A DNA stretch of 64,000 nucleotides from Bradyrhizobium ottawaense (GCF_900099825.1 NZ_LT629693.1:3669001-3733000); one strand, 5' to 3'. Shown: positions 35,517 through 44,889, counted from the first letter of the stretch. Numbers and translations: made by a program. Notes: generated by a model from the sequence alone, not told the origin.

Positions 35517-37067
35517 ATGACGTTCCGCATTTCCCGGCGCCGCTTTCTCTCCACCGCGGGTTCAGGCGCCATCGGCGCGCTGGCGATGCCCTATCTCAGC
35601 CGCGCCGCCGACAGGCCACTCGTTACGCACGGCGTGCAATCCGGCGACGTCGGCGCCGATGGCGGCGTGGTGTGGGCGCGCGCCGACCGGCCCTCGCAGA
35701 TGATGGTCGAGGTCGCCACCACGGAATCGTTTGCCAATGCGCGAGCACTGCCGCCGATCGCGGCCCTGCCGGAAAGCGATTTCACCGCAAAGATGCTGCT
35801 GGAAAACCTGCCCGCGGGACAGGACATCTTCTACCGCGTCCGCTTTCGCGACCTTTCACATATCGACATCCAGAGCGAGGCCGTGGTCGGGCGGTTCCGT
35901 ACCGCGCCGGCCGATCGCCGCGACGTTAGTTTCGTCTGGGGCGGCGACGTCGCCGGACAGGGCTGGGGCATCAATCCGGACGACGGCGGCATGTTCACCT
36001 TCGCCACCATGCGCAAGCATCGCCCGGATTTCCTGCTGCATTCCGGCGACACCATCTATGCCGACGGTGTGATCCCCGCCGAGGTCAAGCTTGCCGACGG
36101 CAAGCTCTGGAAGAACGTGACGATCCCGGAAAAGGCCAAGGTCGCCGAAACGCTCGACGAATTCCGCGCCGCCCACAAGTACAATTTCCTGGACGACAAT
36201 CTGCGCGCTTTCAACGCCGAAGTACCCATTTTCGTGCAGTGGGACGACCACGAGGTCACCAACAACTGGTCGGCCTCGAAGCAGTTGCCCGCCGCCTACA
36301 AGGAGCGCGACATCACCCTGCTCGCCGCGCGCGCGGCCCGCGCCTTCCACGAAATGTATCCGATGCGCGAGAGCATCGTCGAGCCGGGCCGGGTCTATCG
36401 CACGCTCAATTACGGCCCGCATCTCGACGTGTTCATGCTGGACGAACGCAGCTATCGCGGCCCCAACGGTCCGAACCTGCAGACCAGCTATGGGCCCGAC
36501 AGTTACTTCATCGGACCCGAGCAGTTGGCCTGGCTGAAGCGCGCGCTGTTGAACTCGCGCGCCACCTGGAAGGTGATCGCCTCCGACATGCCGCTCAGCA
36601 TCATCGTCTATGACGACGCGCCCAACAAAAAGGGCTCGGAAGCATTTGCGCAGGGCGACGGTCCGCCGCGCGGGCGCGAACTGGAGATCGCCGACATCCT
36701 GCGCTTCATCAAGACGTCAGGCGTCGTCAACACGGTTTGGCTGACGGCGGATGTGCATTACGCCGCCGCGCATTACTACAACCCGGACAAGGCGCAGTTT
36801 CAGGAATTCGATCCGTTCTGGGAATTCGTATCCGGCCCGCTGCACGCCGGCACGTTCGGCCCGAACGAACTCGACAATACGTTTGGCCCCGAAGTGCGTT
36901 TCATCAAGGCGCCGGGGCTCGACAAGCAGAACCTGCCGCCGTCCGCCGGCATGCAGTTCTTCGGCCACGTCAAGATCGACGGCGCCAGCGGGCAGATGAC
37001 GGTGACGCTGCGCGATCGCGCCGACGTCGCGTTGTGGTCGACGACACTCGATCCGAAGCCGGTGTAG
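35517..37067 (+). CDS. phoD: Alkaline phosphatase D family protein (PhoD-like), Tat-exported
   Basis: 516 residues; ATG 35517 with GGCGAGGCTCGC upstream. The Tat signal RISRRRFLSTAGSGAIGALAM opens it. An N-terminal fibronectin-like domain (about 35-140) is followed by the metallophosphatase domain with VSFVWGGDVAGQGW, LLHSGDTIYADGV, VQWDDHEVTNNW and NTVWLTADVHYAAAHYYN, the Fe/Ca ligand motifs. It hydrolyses phosphomono- and diesters in the periplasm. No Pho box was identified. It stands alone and converges with the response regulator at 37083. Confidence 0.93.
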   Translation: MTFRISRRRFLSTAGSGAIGALAMPYLSRAADRPLVTHGVQSGDVGADGGVVWARADRPSQMMVEVATTESFANARALPPIAALPESDFTAKMLLENLPAGQDIFYRVRFRDLSHIDIQSEAVVGRFRTAPADRRDVSFVWGGDVAGQGWGINPDDGGMFTFATMRKHRPDFLLHSGDTIYADGVIPAEVKLADGKLWKNVTIPEKAKVAETLDEFRAAHKYNFLDDNLRAFNAEVPIFVQWDDHEVTNNWSASKQLPAAYKERDITLLAARAARAFHEMYPMRESIVEPGRVYRTLNYGPHLDVFMLDERSYRGPNGPNLQTSYGPDSYFIGPEQLAWLKRALLNSRATWKVIASDMPLSIIVYDDAPNKKGSEAFAQGDGPPRGRELEIADILRFIKTSGVVNTVWLTADVHYAAAHYYNPDKAQFQEFDPFWEFVSGPLHAGTFGPNELDNTFGPEVRFIKAPGLDKQNLPPSAGMQFFGHVKIDGASGQMTVTLRDRADVALWSTTLDPKPV

Positions 37068-37082
37068 ACAACCCGCTCCCGC

Positions 37083-37490
37083 TCAGCGGCCGGCCTTGCC
37101 CTGCCGCAACAGAGCCTGCAGCGCATCGGTCGAATAGGGCTTGGGCAGCCGCGGCTTGTTCGCAAAGGCCCCGGGCAGCCTCGCGTCGGCGCCATAGCCG
37201 GTGACGAAGGCGAACGGAATTTTCAGCGCTTCCAGCCGTTCGGCGACCGCAAAACTCTTTTCGCGGATCAGGCCGACGTCGAGCAGCGCAAAATCCGGCG
37301 GCCGTTGTTCGATCAGATCGAGCGCCCTGGCGACGCTGGCCGCGCTACGCACCGTCTTCACGCCGAAGCCGAGAATCGTGTCTTCGAAGTCGAGCGCGAT
37401 GATCGGGTCGTCCTCAACGATCAATACGTCGTTGGGTACGCCGTTGACAAAGCCGGGTTCCATGACCGCACCGGGTGACAGGTTCAACAT
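37083..37490 (-). CDS. Single-domain response regulator
   Basis: 135 residues from ATG 37490, preceded by GCGAGGCGTCAA. Receiver fold only: VLIVEDDPIIALDFE (acidic pocket), PDFALLDVGL (phosphoacceptor Asp), FAFVTGYG (Thr) and LPKPY (Lys). No output domain, so it probably relays phosphate or acts by protein contact, as in rhizobial stress-phosphorelays. It is divergent from the Crp-like regulator with 172 bases between; the two may be functionally linked. Confidence 0.9.
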   Translation of the reverse strand: MLNLSPGAVMEPGFVNGVPNDVLIVEDDPIIALDFEDTILGFGVKTVRSAASVARALDLIEQRPPDFALLDVGLIREKSFAVAERLEALKIPFAFVTGYGADARLPGAFANKPRLPKPYSTDALQALLRQGKAGR

Positions 37491-37662
37491 TTGACGCCTC
37501 GCAGAAACTCGGAGGGGACCTGATGATCGGCGCCTCAGGGGAAGCGCGCCGCAGGTTCCGGAACTGAAACCACCACATCCGCGTTCAACCGTCTGTCCAC
37601 TTGTGAACATACCGACGGCCGCAATCCGACTATTGTCTGCGATCGGAGGACTGGAACCTGCC

Positions 37663-38418
37663 ATGCTCACACGACCAGACGAAGCGGCCGGCGAGCGGCC
37701 GTTCAACAACCTGCTGCGGCGGCTGAACAGCGCCGATTTTGCCCTGATCGAGCCGTATCTGACCGCGACCGACGGCAATCCCAACGACCTGCTCTACAAC
37801 CCGGGCGACGACGTCGAGATCGTGCACTTCCCATGTGGACCCAGCCTGGCCTCCTACATGGTTCCCAATGAGGACGGCCGCGACGTCGAGACCATCCTGA
37901 TTGGCCGCGAAGGCGCGGTCGGCGGCATCGTCAGCCAGGGCTTTCTGCCGGCCTATACCCGGATCATGGTCAAATTCGCCGGTCCCTTCATGCGGCTGCC
38001 GGTAAGCAAGCTCGATGCGGCGAAGTCGAAATCGCGCACGCTGAGCAATGTTTTCGCCCGCTACGCCGACTGCATGCTGGCGCAGATCTTCCAGTCCACG
38101 GCCTGCAACGCCATCCACTCGATCGAGCAGCGAACCGCGAAATGGATCATTTCGGCGATGGAACGCACGGATGGCGAAGAGGTCGTGCCGCTGACCCATG
38201 AGCAGCTCGCGACCCTGCTCGGGGTCGGCCGCTCCTATACCAGCCGGGTGATCCAGACCTTCAAGGCGGAGGGCATTTTGGAGACCCGCCGGGGCTCGAT
38301 CCTGGTCCGCAACCCCGATGCCCTGCGGGTCCGGTCCTGCCTTTGCAACGAGGCCGTGAAGAACCATTTCGAGGAAGTTTTGCGCGGGGTCTATCCCGAC
38401 CCGGAAAAGGGCAATTAG
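37663..38418 (+). CDS. Crp/Fnr family transcriptional regulator
   Basis: 251 residues from ATG 37663 (GGAGG 14 bases upstream; a GTG at 37603 would add 20 residues). N-terminal cyclic-nucleotide-binding-like barrel (about 15-140) with LLYNPGDDVEIVHFPCGPSLASYM, lacking the phosphate-binding arginine pattern of true cAMP receptors. A long dimer helix (about 140-165) and a winged-helix HTH (about 175-235) follow: LTHEQLATLLGVGRSYTSRVIQTFKAEGILE. Several cysteines (PCGP, DCML, CLCN) but no clear Fnr-type iron-sulfur cluster motif. Target unknown. Members with this FPCG sequence often control stress responses in Bradyrhizobiaceae. Confidence 0.88.
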   Translation: MLTRPDEAAGERPFNNLLRRLNSADFALIEPYLTATDGNPNDLLYNPGDDVEIVHFPCGPSLASYMVPNEDGRDVETILIGREGAVGGIVSQGFLPAYTRIMVKFAGPFMRLPVSKLDAAKSKSRTLSNVFARYADCMLAQIFQSTACNAIHSIEQRTAKWIISAMERTDGEEVVPLTHEQLATLLGVGRSYTSRVIQTFKAEGILETRRGSILVRNPDALRVRSCLCNEAVKNHFEEVLRGVYPDPEKGN

Positions 38419-38523
38419 GCCGCTGCCAAGCGACTGCCATGCCGAAATCGGCTAACCAACAGCCCAATAAACCCTTGTTTTTTGACGTTTTCTGAATATA
38501 TTGCGCCGCAACGAGTAAGGTGT

Positions 38524-38554
38524 GCCCGGTCCTTTTGGCCGGGCTTCCCTTTTT
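38524..38554 (+). terminator. Rho-independent terminator-like hairpin
   Basis: GCCCGG and CCGGGC pair over 6 bases with loop TCCTTTTGG, followed by TTCCCTTTTT. It lies about 105 bases after the Crp-like gene and ahead of typA, so it ends that transcript or a small RNA read from the T-rich stretch near 38475. Confidence 0.6.
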
Positions 38555-38583
38555 GGGACCAAGTGTCCCCCGACTTTCAGGTT

Positions 38584-38633
38584 TTGAGCACGATCCGGAA
38601 AAGTGGGTCCCGGTTTTCCGGCGAGATCGCGCT
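38584..38633. repeat. Palindromic intergenic repeat, family D (copy 3)
   Basis: TTGAGCACGATCCGGAAAAGTGGG, TCC, CGGTTTTCCGGCGAGATCGCGCTC. The reverse-oriented relative of 26147-26189. It lies in the typA leader. Confidence 0.75.
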
Positions 38634-38663
38634 CCAGCCTATGTCCTGATGCAGAAGAGAATC

Positions 38664-40487
38664 ATGAAGCTTCGCAACATCGCCATCATCGCCCACGTCG
38701 ACCACGGCAAAACCACGCTGGTCGACAAGCTGCTGCAACAATCCGGCACCTATCGCGACAACGAACGTCAGGTAGAGCGCGCGATGGACTCCAACGATCT
38801 GGAGCGCGAACGCGGCATCACTATTCTGGCCAAGTGCACCTCGGTGCAGTGGAAAGACACCCAGATCAACATCGTCGACACCCCCGGCCACGCCGATTTC
38901 GGTGGTGAGGTCGAGCGCATCCTGTCGATGGTCGACGGCGTGATCGTGCTGGTCGACGCCGCCGAAGGCCCGATGCCGCAGACCAAGTTCGTGGTCGGCA
39001 AGGCACTCAAGCTCGGCCTGAAGCCGATCGTCGCCATCAACAAGGTCGACCGTCCGGACGCCCGCATCACCGAAGTCGTGAACGAGGTGTTTGACCTGTT
39101 CGCCGCGCTCGACGCTACCGACGACCAGCTCGATTTCCCGATCCTCTACGGTTCCGGCAAGAACGGCTGGATGGGGACCACCCCGGAGGCCTCCCATGAG
39201 GACGGCATGCAGCCGCTGTTCGACCTCGTAATCAAGCACGTGGCGCCGCCGGTGGTCGAGGAAGGCCCGTTCCGGCTGCTCGGCACCATCCTTGAGGCCA
39301 ACCCCTATCTCGGCCGCATCATCACGGGCCGCATCGCCTCCGGCTCGGTCAAACCGAACCAGTCGGTGAAGGTGATTTCGCGCGACGGCAAGCTGGTGGA
39401 AACCGGCCGCATCACCAAGATCCTGGCGTTCCGCGGCCTTGAACGGCAGCCGGTCGACCTCGCCGAGGCCGGTGACATCGTCGCGATCGCGGGCTTGCCC
39501 AAGGGCACCGTCGCTGACACCTTCTGCGATCCGAGCGTCGAAACGCCGATCCAGGCGCAGCCGATCGATCCGCCGACGGTGTCGATGTCGTTCATCGTCA
39601 ACAACTCCCCGCTCGCCGGCACCGAAGGCGACAAGGTCACCAGCCGCCTGATCCGCGACCGCCTGCTTCGCGAGGCCGAGGGTAACGTCGCGCTCCGCGT
39701 CGTCGAATCGCAGGACCGCGATGCCATGGAAGTGTCGGGCCGCGGCGAATTGCAGCTCGCGATCCTGATCGAGACCATGCGCCGCGAAGGTTTCGAGCTG
39801 TCGGTGTCGCGCCCGCGCGTGGTGCTGACCAAGGACGAGAACGGCACCTTGCTGGAGCCGGTCGAGGAAGTCGTGATCGACGTCGACGAGGAGTTCTCCG
39901 GCGTGGTCGTGCAGAAGATGAGCGAGCGCAAGGCCGAGATGATCGAGATGCGCCCATCCGGCGGCAACCGCCTGCGCCTGGTATTCTACGCGCCGACCCG
40001 CGGCCTGATCGGCTACCAGGGTGAACTGATGACCGACACCAAGGGCACGGCGATCATCAACCGCCTGTTTCACAACTACCTGCCCTACAAGGGCGACATC
40101 CAGGGCCGCCGCAACGGCGTGCTGATCTCCAACGATCAGGGCGAGGCGGTCGCCTACGCCATGTTCAAGCTGGAAGACCGCGGCCCGATGATGATCGAGC
40201 CGGGCTGGAAGGTCTACAAGGGCATGATCGTCGGCGAGCACACCCGCGACAACGACCTCGAGATCAACATCCTCAAGGGCAAGCAGCTCACCAATATCCG
40301 CACCACCTCGAAGGACGAAGCGGTGCGCCTGACGCCGCCGATCCGCATGACCCTGGAAAAGGCGCTGGCCTATATCGAGGAAGACGAACTGGTCGAGATC
40401 ACCCCGAAGTCGATCCGCCTGCGCAAGAAGTTTTTGGACGCCAACGACCGCAAGCGCGCGGAAAAGACCAAGCAGGAAGTGGCGTAA
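38664..40487 (+). CDS. typA: Translational GTPase TypA/BipA
   Basis: 607 residues from ATG 38664 (AGAAGAGAATC upstream; an alternative ATG is at 38649). G-domain motifs: [15 protein letters not shown] (G1), RGITILAK (G2), [16 protein letters not shown] (G3), NKVDRPDAR (G4) and SGKNGWMG (G5). Elongation-factor-like domains II, III and V follow with [17 protein letters not shown] and SRGLIGYQ-like [11 protein letters not shown]. It binds the 70S ribosome in a GTP-dependent way and supports ribosome assembly and stress or cold adaptation. Stands alone. Confidence 0.96.
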   Translation: MKLRNIAIIAHVDHGKTTLVDKLLQQSGTYRDNERQVERAMDSNDLERERGITILAKCTSVQWKDTQINIVDTPGHADFGGEVERILSMVDGVIVLVDAAEGPMPQTKFVVGKALKLGLKPIVAINKVDRPDARITEVVNEVFDLFAALDATDDQLDFPILYGSGKNGWMGTTPEASHEDGMQPLFDLVIKHVAPPVVEEGPFRLLGTILEANPYLGRIITGRIASGSVKPNQSVKVISRDGKLVETGRITKILAFRGLERQPVDLAEAGDIVAIAGLPKGTVADTFCDPSVETPIQAQPIDPPTVSMSFIVNNSPLAGTEGDKVTSRLIRDRLLREAEGNVALRVVESQDRDAMEVSGRGELQLAILIETMRREGFELSVSRPRVVLTKDENGTLLEPVEEVVIDVDEEFSGVVVQKMSERKAEMIEMRPSGGNRLRLVFYAPTRGLIGYQGELMTDTKGTAIINRLFHNYLPYKGDIQGRRNGVLISNDQGEAVAYAMFKLEDRGPMMIEPGWKVYKGMIVGEHTRDNDLEINILKGKQLTNIRTTSKDEAVRLTPPIRMTLEKALAYIEEDELVEITPKSIRLRKKFLDANDRKRAEKTKQEVA

Positions 40488-40498
40488 GCCGCCCTTCT

Positions 40499-40600
40499 TG
40501 TCATGCCCCGCGAATGCGGGGCATCCAGTAATCGTCGGCGCCTGAGATAAATCGAGAGCTCCCGGCGCACTGGATCACCCGCATTCGCGGGTGATGACAG
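40499..40600. repeat. Palindromic intergenic repeat, family E (copy 2)
   Basis: TCATGCCCCGCGAATGCGGGGCATCC with CACTGGATCACCCGC / GCGGGTGATGACAG form paired hairpins. A shorter relative is at 32888-32919. It lies between typA and the amine oxidase. Confidence 0.8.
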
Positions 40601-40653
40601 GCCATGCCTGGGGTGGCTTCAGGCCGGCCGCCGAACATGCTAGAGGCGGAGGC

Positions 40654-41910
40654 ATGACGTCCCTCCCCTCCTCAGTCGATGTCGCCATCATCGGCGCCGG
40701 CGCCGCAGGCCTCGGCGCCGCGCATGCCCTGAAACATTCGGGTCTCTCCACCGTCGTGCTGGAAGCCCGCGACCGCGTCGGCGGCCGCGCCCACACCATC
40801 ATGGCTTCGCCCGATGTCGTCTTCGATGTCGGCTGCGGCTGGCTGCATTCGGCCGACCAGAACTCGTTCGTCAACATCGCCGAACAGCTCGATTTCGAGA
40901 TCAACAAGACCCTGCCGCCCTGGCGCGAGCGCGCTTACGGCAAAGCGTTCCCGAAGGAAGAGCGCGACGATTTCATGGCTGCCCTCGACGCCTTCTATGA
41001 TCGCGCCGAGCAAGCGGCCAAGGTCGCGAAGAAAAATCACCGCGACAGCGCGGCCGGTCTCTGCCTCGCGCCCGGCAACCGCTGGAACCCGATGATCGAC
41101 GCGATCTCGACCTACATCAACGGCTGCGAACTCGACCAGGTCTCGATCCTGGACATGGACGCCTATGAGGACACCGAGATCAACTGGCGCGTCCGCCGCG
41201 GCTATGGCGCGCTGGTGGCGGCCTATGGCGCCTCATGCCCGCTCGCACTCAATTGCGAGGTGACGCTGATCGATCATTCCGGCAAGCGCATCCGCATCGA
41301 GACCTCGCGGGGCACGCTCAGCGCCGACAGGGTGATCGTCACCGTGCCGACCAACCTGATCGCCGACGCGGCGATCCGCTTCGATCCGCCTCTGCCTGCT
41401 AAGGTCGAGGCCGCGCGCGGCCTGCCGCTCGGCCTCGCCGACAAGGTGACGCTCGCTCTCGACGAGCCCGAAGCCTTGCCGGTCGAAGGCAATCTGCGTG
41501 GCGCCACCATGCGCACCGAGATGGGCACCTATCACCTCCGCCCGTTCGGCCAGCCCTGCATCGAAGGCTTTTTCGGCGGGCGCTTTGCGCAGTCGCTGGA
41601 AGACTCCGGCCCGGGCGCTTTCGCCGCGCACAGCATCGACGAAATCGTAGGCTTCCTCGGCAACGACTTTCGCCGCAAGCTAAAGCCGCTCGCGGAATCG
41701 CGCTGGGCCCACGACCCCTTCGCCCGCGGCTCCTACTCCCACGCTCTGCCCGGCCACGCCGACAAGCGCGCGGTGCTGGCAGCCCCGGTCGACGGCCGGC
41801 TGTTCTTTGCGGGCGAAGCGACCTCGCCGGGATTTTTCTCGACCGCACACGGGGCGAGGGATTCGGGGGAGCGGGCGGCGGGAGAGATTCTTGCTCTGAT
41901 CAAGGAATGA
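40654..41910 (+). CDS. Flavin-containing amine oxidase-like FAD oxidoreductase
   Basis: 418 residues from ATG 40654, which follows GAGGCGGAGGC. FAD-binding Rossmann motif VAIIGAGAAGLGAAHALKHSG then VVLEARDRVGGRAHTI (the amine oxidase signature), with the middle DRVIVTVPTNLIADAAIRFDP and the end motif RLFFAGEATSPGFFSTAHGA for the second FAD contact. Fits the monoamine oxidase / polyamine oxidase superfamily. Substrate unknown. Cytoplasmic, with no signal peptide. Confidence 0.9.
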   Translation: MTSLPSSVDVAIIGAGAAGLGAAHALKHSGLSTVVLEARDRVGGRAHTIMASPDVVFDVGCGWLHSADQNSFVNIAEQLDFEINKTLPPWRERAYGKAFPKEERDDFMAALDAFYDRAEQAAKVAKKNHRDSAAGLCLAPGNRWNPMIDAISTYINGCELDQVSILDMDAYEDTEINWRVRRGYGALVAAYGASCPLALNCEVTLIDHSGKRIRIETSRGTLSADRVIVTVPTNLIADAAIRFDPPLPAKVEAARGLPLGLADKVTLALDEPEALPVEGNLRGATMRTEMGTYHLRPFGQPCIEGFFGGRFAQSLEDSGPGAFAAHSIDEIVGFLGNDFRRKLKPLAESRWAHDPFARGSYSHALPGHADKRAVLAAPVDGRLFFAGEATSPGFFSTAHGARDSGERAAGEILALIKE

Positions 41911-41920
41911 CTTCAGCGAC

Positions 41921-42040
41921 CGTCATTGCGAGCCAACGGGTCGGGCGAATGCCCGCCCGATGACAGGCTCCGCGAAGCAATCCATCTCGCCGCGCAAAGA
42001 AAGAATGGATTGCTTCGTCGCGCTGCTCCTCGCAATGACG
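41921..42040. repeat. Palindromic intergenic repeat, family C (copy 2)
   Basis: Outer arms CGTCATTGCGAG / CTCGCAATGACG and inner GAAGCAATCCAT / ATGGATTGCTTC. Same family as 23272-23390, with a different central insert. It lies between convergent genes. Confidence 0.88.
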
Positions 42041-42050
42041 GATCACTCCA

Positions 42051-43214
42051 TCAGCCAATTTCCGCCAGCACCGCGTTCTTGAACGCATGGTACTCGGCCT
42101 TCAGATCGACGCGATAGCTCTCCGAATACGGCGGCTGCGGCTGGCACGACAGGGTGACGATGACGACCCGGGCTTTCCTGTTTACGTAGAGCGATTGGCC
42201 GGCGAAACCGACGGCGACCATGGAATCGTCCGGATCGATCCACCAGCTATAGCCGTAACCTGTCGCCCCATAGCGATTGGTTTCGGCGTCGAAGGCGAAT
42301 GCGCGGCGCCCTGCGCTTTCAATCCAGTCCGGCGGGAGCACAGGCTTCCCGTCGATCACGCCGTTGCGCAGCAGAAAGACTCCGAAGCGGCCGAAATCCC
42401 GCAGCGCAATGCCGGCGCGGCTGCCGCCGATCTCCTGCCCGTTTTCCGATTCCAGCGTATAGAACGCGTCGAATTCCATACCGAGCGGAGACCAGATCGT
42501 CTCCGACATGAAGTCGGCGAGATTTTTTCCCGTGGCCGCCGAGACCAGACAGCCGAGCACATAGGTGTCGCCGGTGTTGTAGGAAAAATGACTGGCGGGC
42601 GGATGTTCGGCCTTCAGGTTTCGCATCAGCGCCAGCACGCCGCCGGGGACCTTGTCGCCCAGCGACTTGCTGTAGCGGTTCACGTCGGAGTTCCGATCGG
42701 TGTAATCCTCGCTCCAGCGCACGCCGGAGGACATGGTGAGCAGGCTGCGCACGGTGACCGCATCGTAGGCGCAGCCGCGTAGCGCCGGGATGTATCTGGA
42801 AACTGCATCGTCGAGGCTCGAGATGGCGCCCTGCTGCAGGGCAGCGCCGACCAATGTCGACGTCAGCGACTTGATCATCGACATCGACGACCAGCGCAAG
42901 TTCTCTTCCAGCCCGAGGGAGTAGCGCTCCAGCACGATCTGCTCGTTCTTGATGACCAGCAGCCCCGCAACGTTGGCGCGATCGATATACGCGTCGACGC
43001 CATGCGCACCCTGGTCGGTCTGGTATTGCGGCGATATTTCTCGACCGCGCTGCAGTGGCAGAACCGTCTTGCCCCGGCGGATCGGCCGCGTCGCGAACAT
43101 GCGATCGACATTGCGGTACGCGTAGGCCTGCGCCGTCGGGGAGAGAAGCAGAAAATCCTCACCCGCCGGAACGTGGAATTTCGGCGACGCTACAGCATCG
43201 TGATCCATGCCCAT
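42051..43214 (-). CDS. Serine hydrolase, beta-lactamase / class C family
   Basis: 387 residues, starting ATG 43214, directly after the TAG of the DCC gene (no gap). The SxxK active-site motif is WSSMSMIKSLTSTLVG, followed by a Tyr motif SYNTGDTYVLG (YxN type), and GYGYSWWIDPDDS near the end. It belongs to the penicillin-binding/esterase class. No signal peptide is seen, so it probably acts in the cytoplasm. It is the last gene of a four-gene chain starting with the hydrolase at 44604. Confidence 0.9.
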   Translation of the reverse strand: MGMDHDAVASPKFHVPAGEDFLLLSPTAQAYAYRNVDRMFATRPIRRGKTVLPLQRGREISPQYQTDQGAHGVDAYIDRANVAGLLVIKNEQIVLERYSLGLEENLRWSSMSMIKSLTSTLVGAALQQGAISSLDDAVSRYIPALRGCAYDAVTVRSLLTMSSGVRWSEDYTDRNSDVNRYSKSLGDKVPGGVLALMRNLKAEHPPASHFSYNTGDTYVLGCLVSAATGKNLADFMSETIWSPLGMEFDAFYTLESENGQEIGGSRAGIALRDFGRFGVFLLRNGVIDGKPVLPPDWIESAGRRAFAFDAETNRYGATGYGYSWWIDPDDSMVAVGFAGQSLYVNRKARVVIVTLSCQPQPPYSESYRVDLKAEYHAFKNAVLAEIG

Positions 43215-43622
43215 CTACTCCATCACCCGCGCACGCATGTCGGCATCCGGGATGAAACATTCCTCGTATTTCCCGAAAATGCGGTAGCGGTTGCGCGCGA
43301 CGAGATTGTAGACGGCGTTGCGAACCAGCTTCGGTACCCAAAACAATACGCGCACCCAGCCCCATCCCGGCAGCGCACCCAGCACCGTCAGTGCGCCGTC
43401 CGATTTGAACCAGGCAATGCCGCCATGAACCACGGCGTTGGTATCGGGATCGTTGGGGTCGATGCCGAAGGCTTGCGCCAGTCTCGTACCGTAAGCCGAC
43501 TGGATCGCCGTAAAGCGGAAGCGGCGCGCGGTGTCGCGGGTGGCGACGAAGCGGATCCAGCGCGAGCAGAAGATGCAGACGCCATCGTACAGGATCACGT
43601 CATCGTCGGGCCAACTGTTCAT
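43215..43622 (-). CDS. DCC family thiol-disulfide oxidoreductase (DUF393)
   Basis: 135 residues. The N-terminal ILYDGVCIFCSRWIRFVATRD has the DGVCxxC signature (active cysteines about residues 17 and 20 from the start). The rest is a thioredoxin-like fold with FTAIQSAYGTRLAQ, WFKSDGALTVLGALPGWGWVRVLFWVPK and RNRYRIFGKYEECFIPD, typical for the family. Its start codon overlaps the TGA of the microprotein (ATGA), and its TAG is followed directly by the ATG of the serine hydrolase. This points to translational coupling through the operon. Confidence 0.93.
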   Translation of the reverse strand: MNSWPDDDVILYDGVCIFCSRWIRFVATRDTARRFRFTAIQSAYGTRLAQAFGIDPNDPDTNAVVHGGIAWFKSDGALTVLGALPGWGWVRVLFWVPKLVRNAVYNLVARNRYRIFGKYEECFIPDADMRARVME

Positions 43623-43708
43623 CGGTTATCCAGTGTCAACAAAGCGACCAGCATCAGCACGATCGCGCCCAACACGTGCAGATATTTGAGGAGAAAATAC
43701 AGCGTCAT
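43619..43708 (-). CDS. 29-residue membrane microprotein, ATGA-coupled on both sides
   Basis: ATG at 43708 overlaps the TGA of the upstream alpha/beta hydrolase (ATGA), and its own TGA (43621-43619) overlaps the ATG of the DCC gene (43622). The product is a single membrane helix with a short charged tail: MTLYFLLKYLHVLGAIVLML, then VALLTLDNR. The LYFLLKYLHVLGAIVL stretch looks like the first helix of DUF2269 membrane proteins, which are often found next to DCC-family genes. It is either a truncated DUF2269 remnant kept for coupling or a genuine microprotein. Confidence 0.65.
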   Translation of the reverse strand: MTLYFLLKYLHVLGAIVLMLVALLTLDNR

Positions 43709-44604
43709 CGTTTTTTAGCCGGGGCAAGGGATCGCGACTTCAAGGCGCGATCGAGGTCGGGTGCGGCCAGTTTTACACCGCCTTCGGTTTCCGGCAGCCA
43801 GTGTCCCTCGCTGCCGTATGCCGGCAGCGCGCGAAAATCGACCTGGCCGCCGGCGTTGCGGAACGCATCGGCCAGTTGCTTCGACAACGCGGGCGAAAAG
43901 TAGCTGTCATTGGCCGCCACCAGCCACGTCACCTTGACGCGCGCGGCCTTGCCGAACGCGCCCGCCGCGGCAAGCAGCGTGTGCGGCGCGCAGACCTGAT
44001 TGGGAAAATCATTGGCCTGACCGCCGCGGCCGGGCGCGAAGGCGATGATGGCTGCAACGTCGCTGGGATCTTCGCTCGCCAGCGCCAGCGCGCCCCAGGC
44101 GCCGGCCGAATGCCCGATCACGACCATGCTGTCCGGCCGGATGAAGGGTTGCTTGCGCACCAAGCCTGCGGCCGCCGCGATCTCGTCGGCGGTGGCGCGA
44201 CCGGACTTGGCGTAGTCGGCATCGTCGCAGCCGCCCTGGTCTTCGAGGTATTTTCCGCCCGTCGCGCCATGGCCCGGACGTTCCGGAACCAGCACAGCAA
44301 AGCCGCGACCGACCAGCCAAGCCGCCAGCGCGCGGTATTCCGGCTGCGGCATTTGCGCGCGACGCAGCACGTTCTGGGTGGTGGCGTGGGCGATCAGGGC
44401 CAGCGGAAACGGGCCGTCGCCAGGCGGGCGAAACAGCACCGCATGCGCTCGTGTGTCCGGATCCGGCGACGGCACCAGCCATTGCTGCAGGCGGTTTGGC
44501 TCGCCTTCGGCGCCCTGCGGACCGAACGCCGGCTGCGCCGATCCGGTCGTTACGCCGAGCGCGGCGACGACCAGACCAGCGAAAATCACTCTCACCAGAT
44601 GCAT
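43705..44604 (-). CDS. Alpha/beta hydrolase (dienelactone hydrolase-like), secreted
   Basis: 299 residues from ATG 44604 (CAGG 8 bases upstream; upstream frame has no ribosome site). Signal peptide (1-24, ending GSAQ) then alpha/beta-hydrolase core: FPLALIAHAT oxyanion strand, FAVLVPERPGHGATGG, the nucleophile elbow VVIGHSAGAWGALAL (Ser), WLVAANDSYFSPAL (acid) and the C-terminal GSEGHWLPE (His). Probably a periplasmic esterase or lactonase. First gene of the tightly coupled operon with the microprotein, the DCC oxidoreductase and the serine hydrolase. Confidence 0.9.
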   Translation of the reverse strand: MHLVRVIFAGLVVAALGVTTGSAQPAFGPQGAEGEPNRLQQWLVPSPDPDTRAHAVLFRPPGDGPFPLALIAHATTQNVLRRAQMPQPEYRALAAWLVGRGFAVLVPERPGHGATGGKYLEDQGGCDDADYAKSGRATADEIAAAAGLVRKQPFIRPDSMVVIGHSAGAWGALALASEDPSDVAAIIAFAPGRGGQANDFPNQVCAPHTLLAAAGAFGKAARVKVTWLVAANDSYFSPALSKQLADAFRNAGGQVDFRALPAYGSEGHWLPETEGGVKLAAPDLDRALKSRSLAPAKKR

Positions 44605-44889
44605 GGATTGCCTGACGCAGCCAAGGAGGGAGACGCGGATGAGCCAACAGAATACCGGCGACGAATCAAATCCAGTGCATTTTTCCGTGAACGAGATTTC
44701 ACGGCGGCGTCCGCCGAAGCGATTCCAGGCGGGTTTTGCCTTCCCTCGCAGCAGCGAAATGCCGGGCAAGGCAGCTCCTTGTCCTCTTTCGGTACAGAAC
44801 GGTTAAAAACTGATGCAGAAAATCCACAGGTTAACCGATAATTAACGATGGACCTTGAAGCCGGGCCGCCGACTTGCTTTGATCAGGTC

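Noticed and set aside
37603..37662. Upstream GTG start for the Crp-like regulator
   Set aside because: The extra 20 residues lack family likeness, and the ATG at 37663 lies closer to the usual family start with a GGAGG ahead of it; kept only as an alternative.
38577..40241. 554-codon minus-strand frame opposite typA
   Set aside because: Antisense of a well-conserved GTPase; its translation is His/Asp/Val-rich without any recognisable fold.
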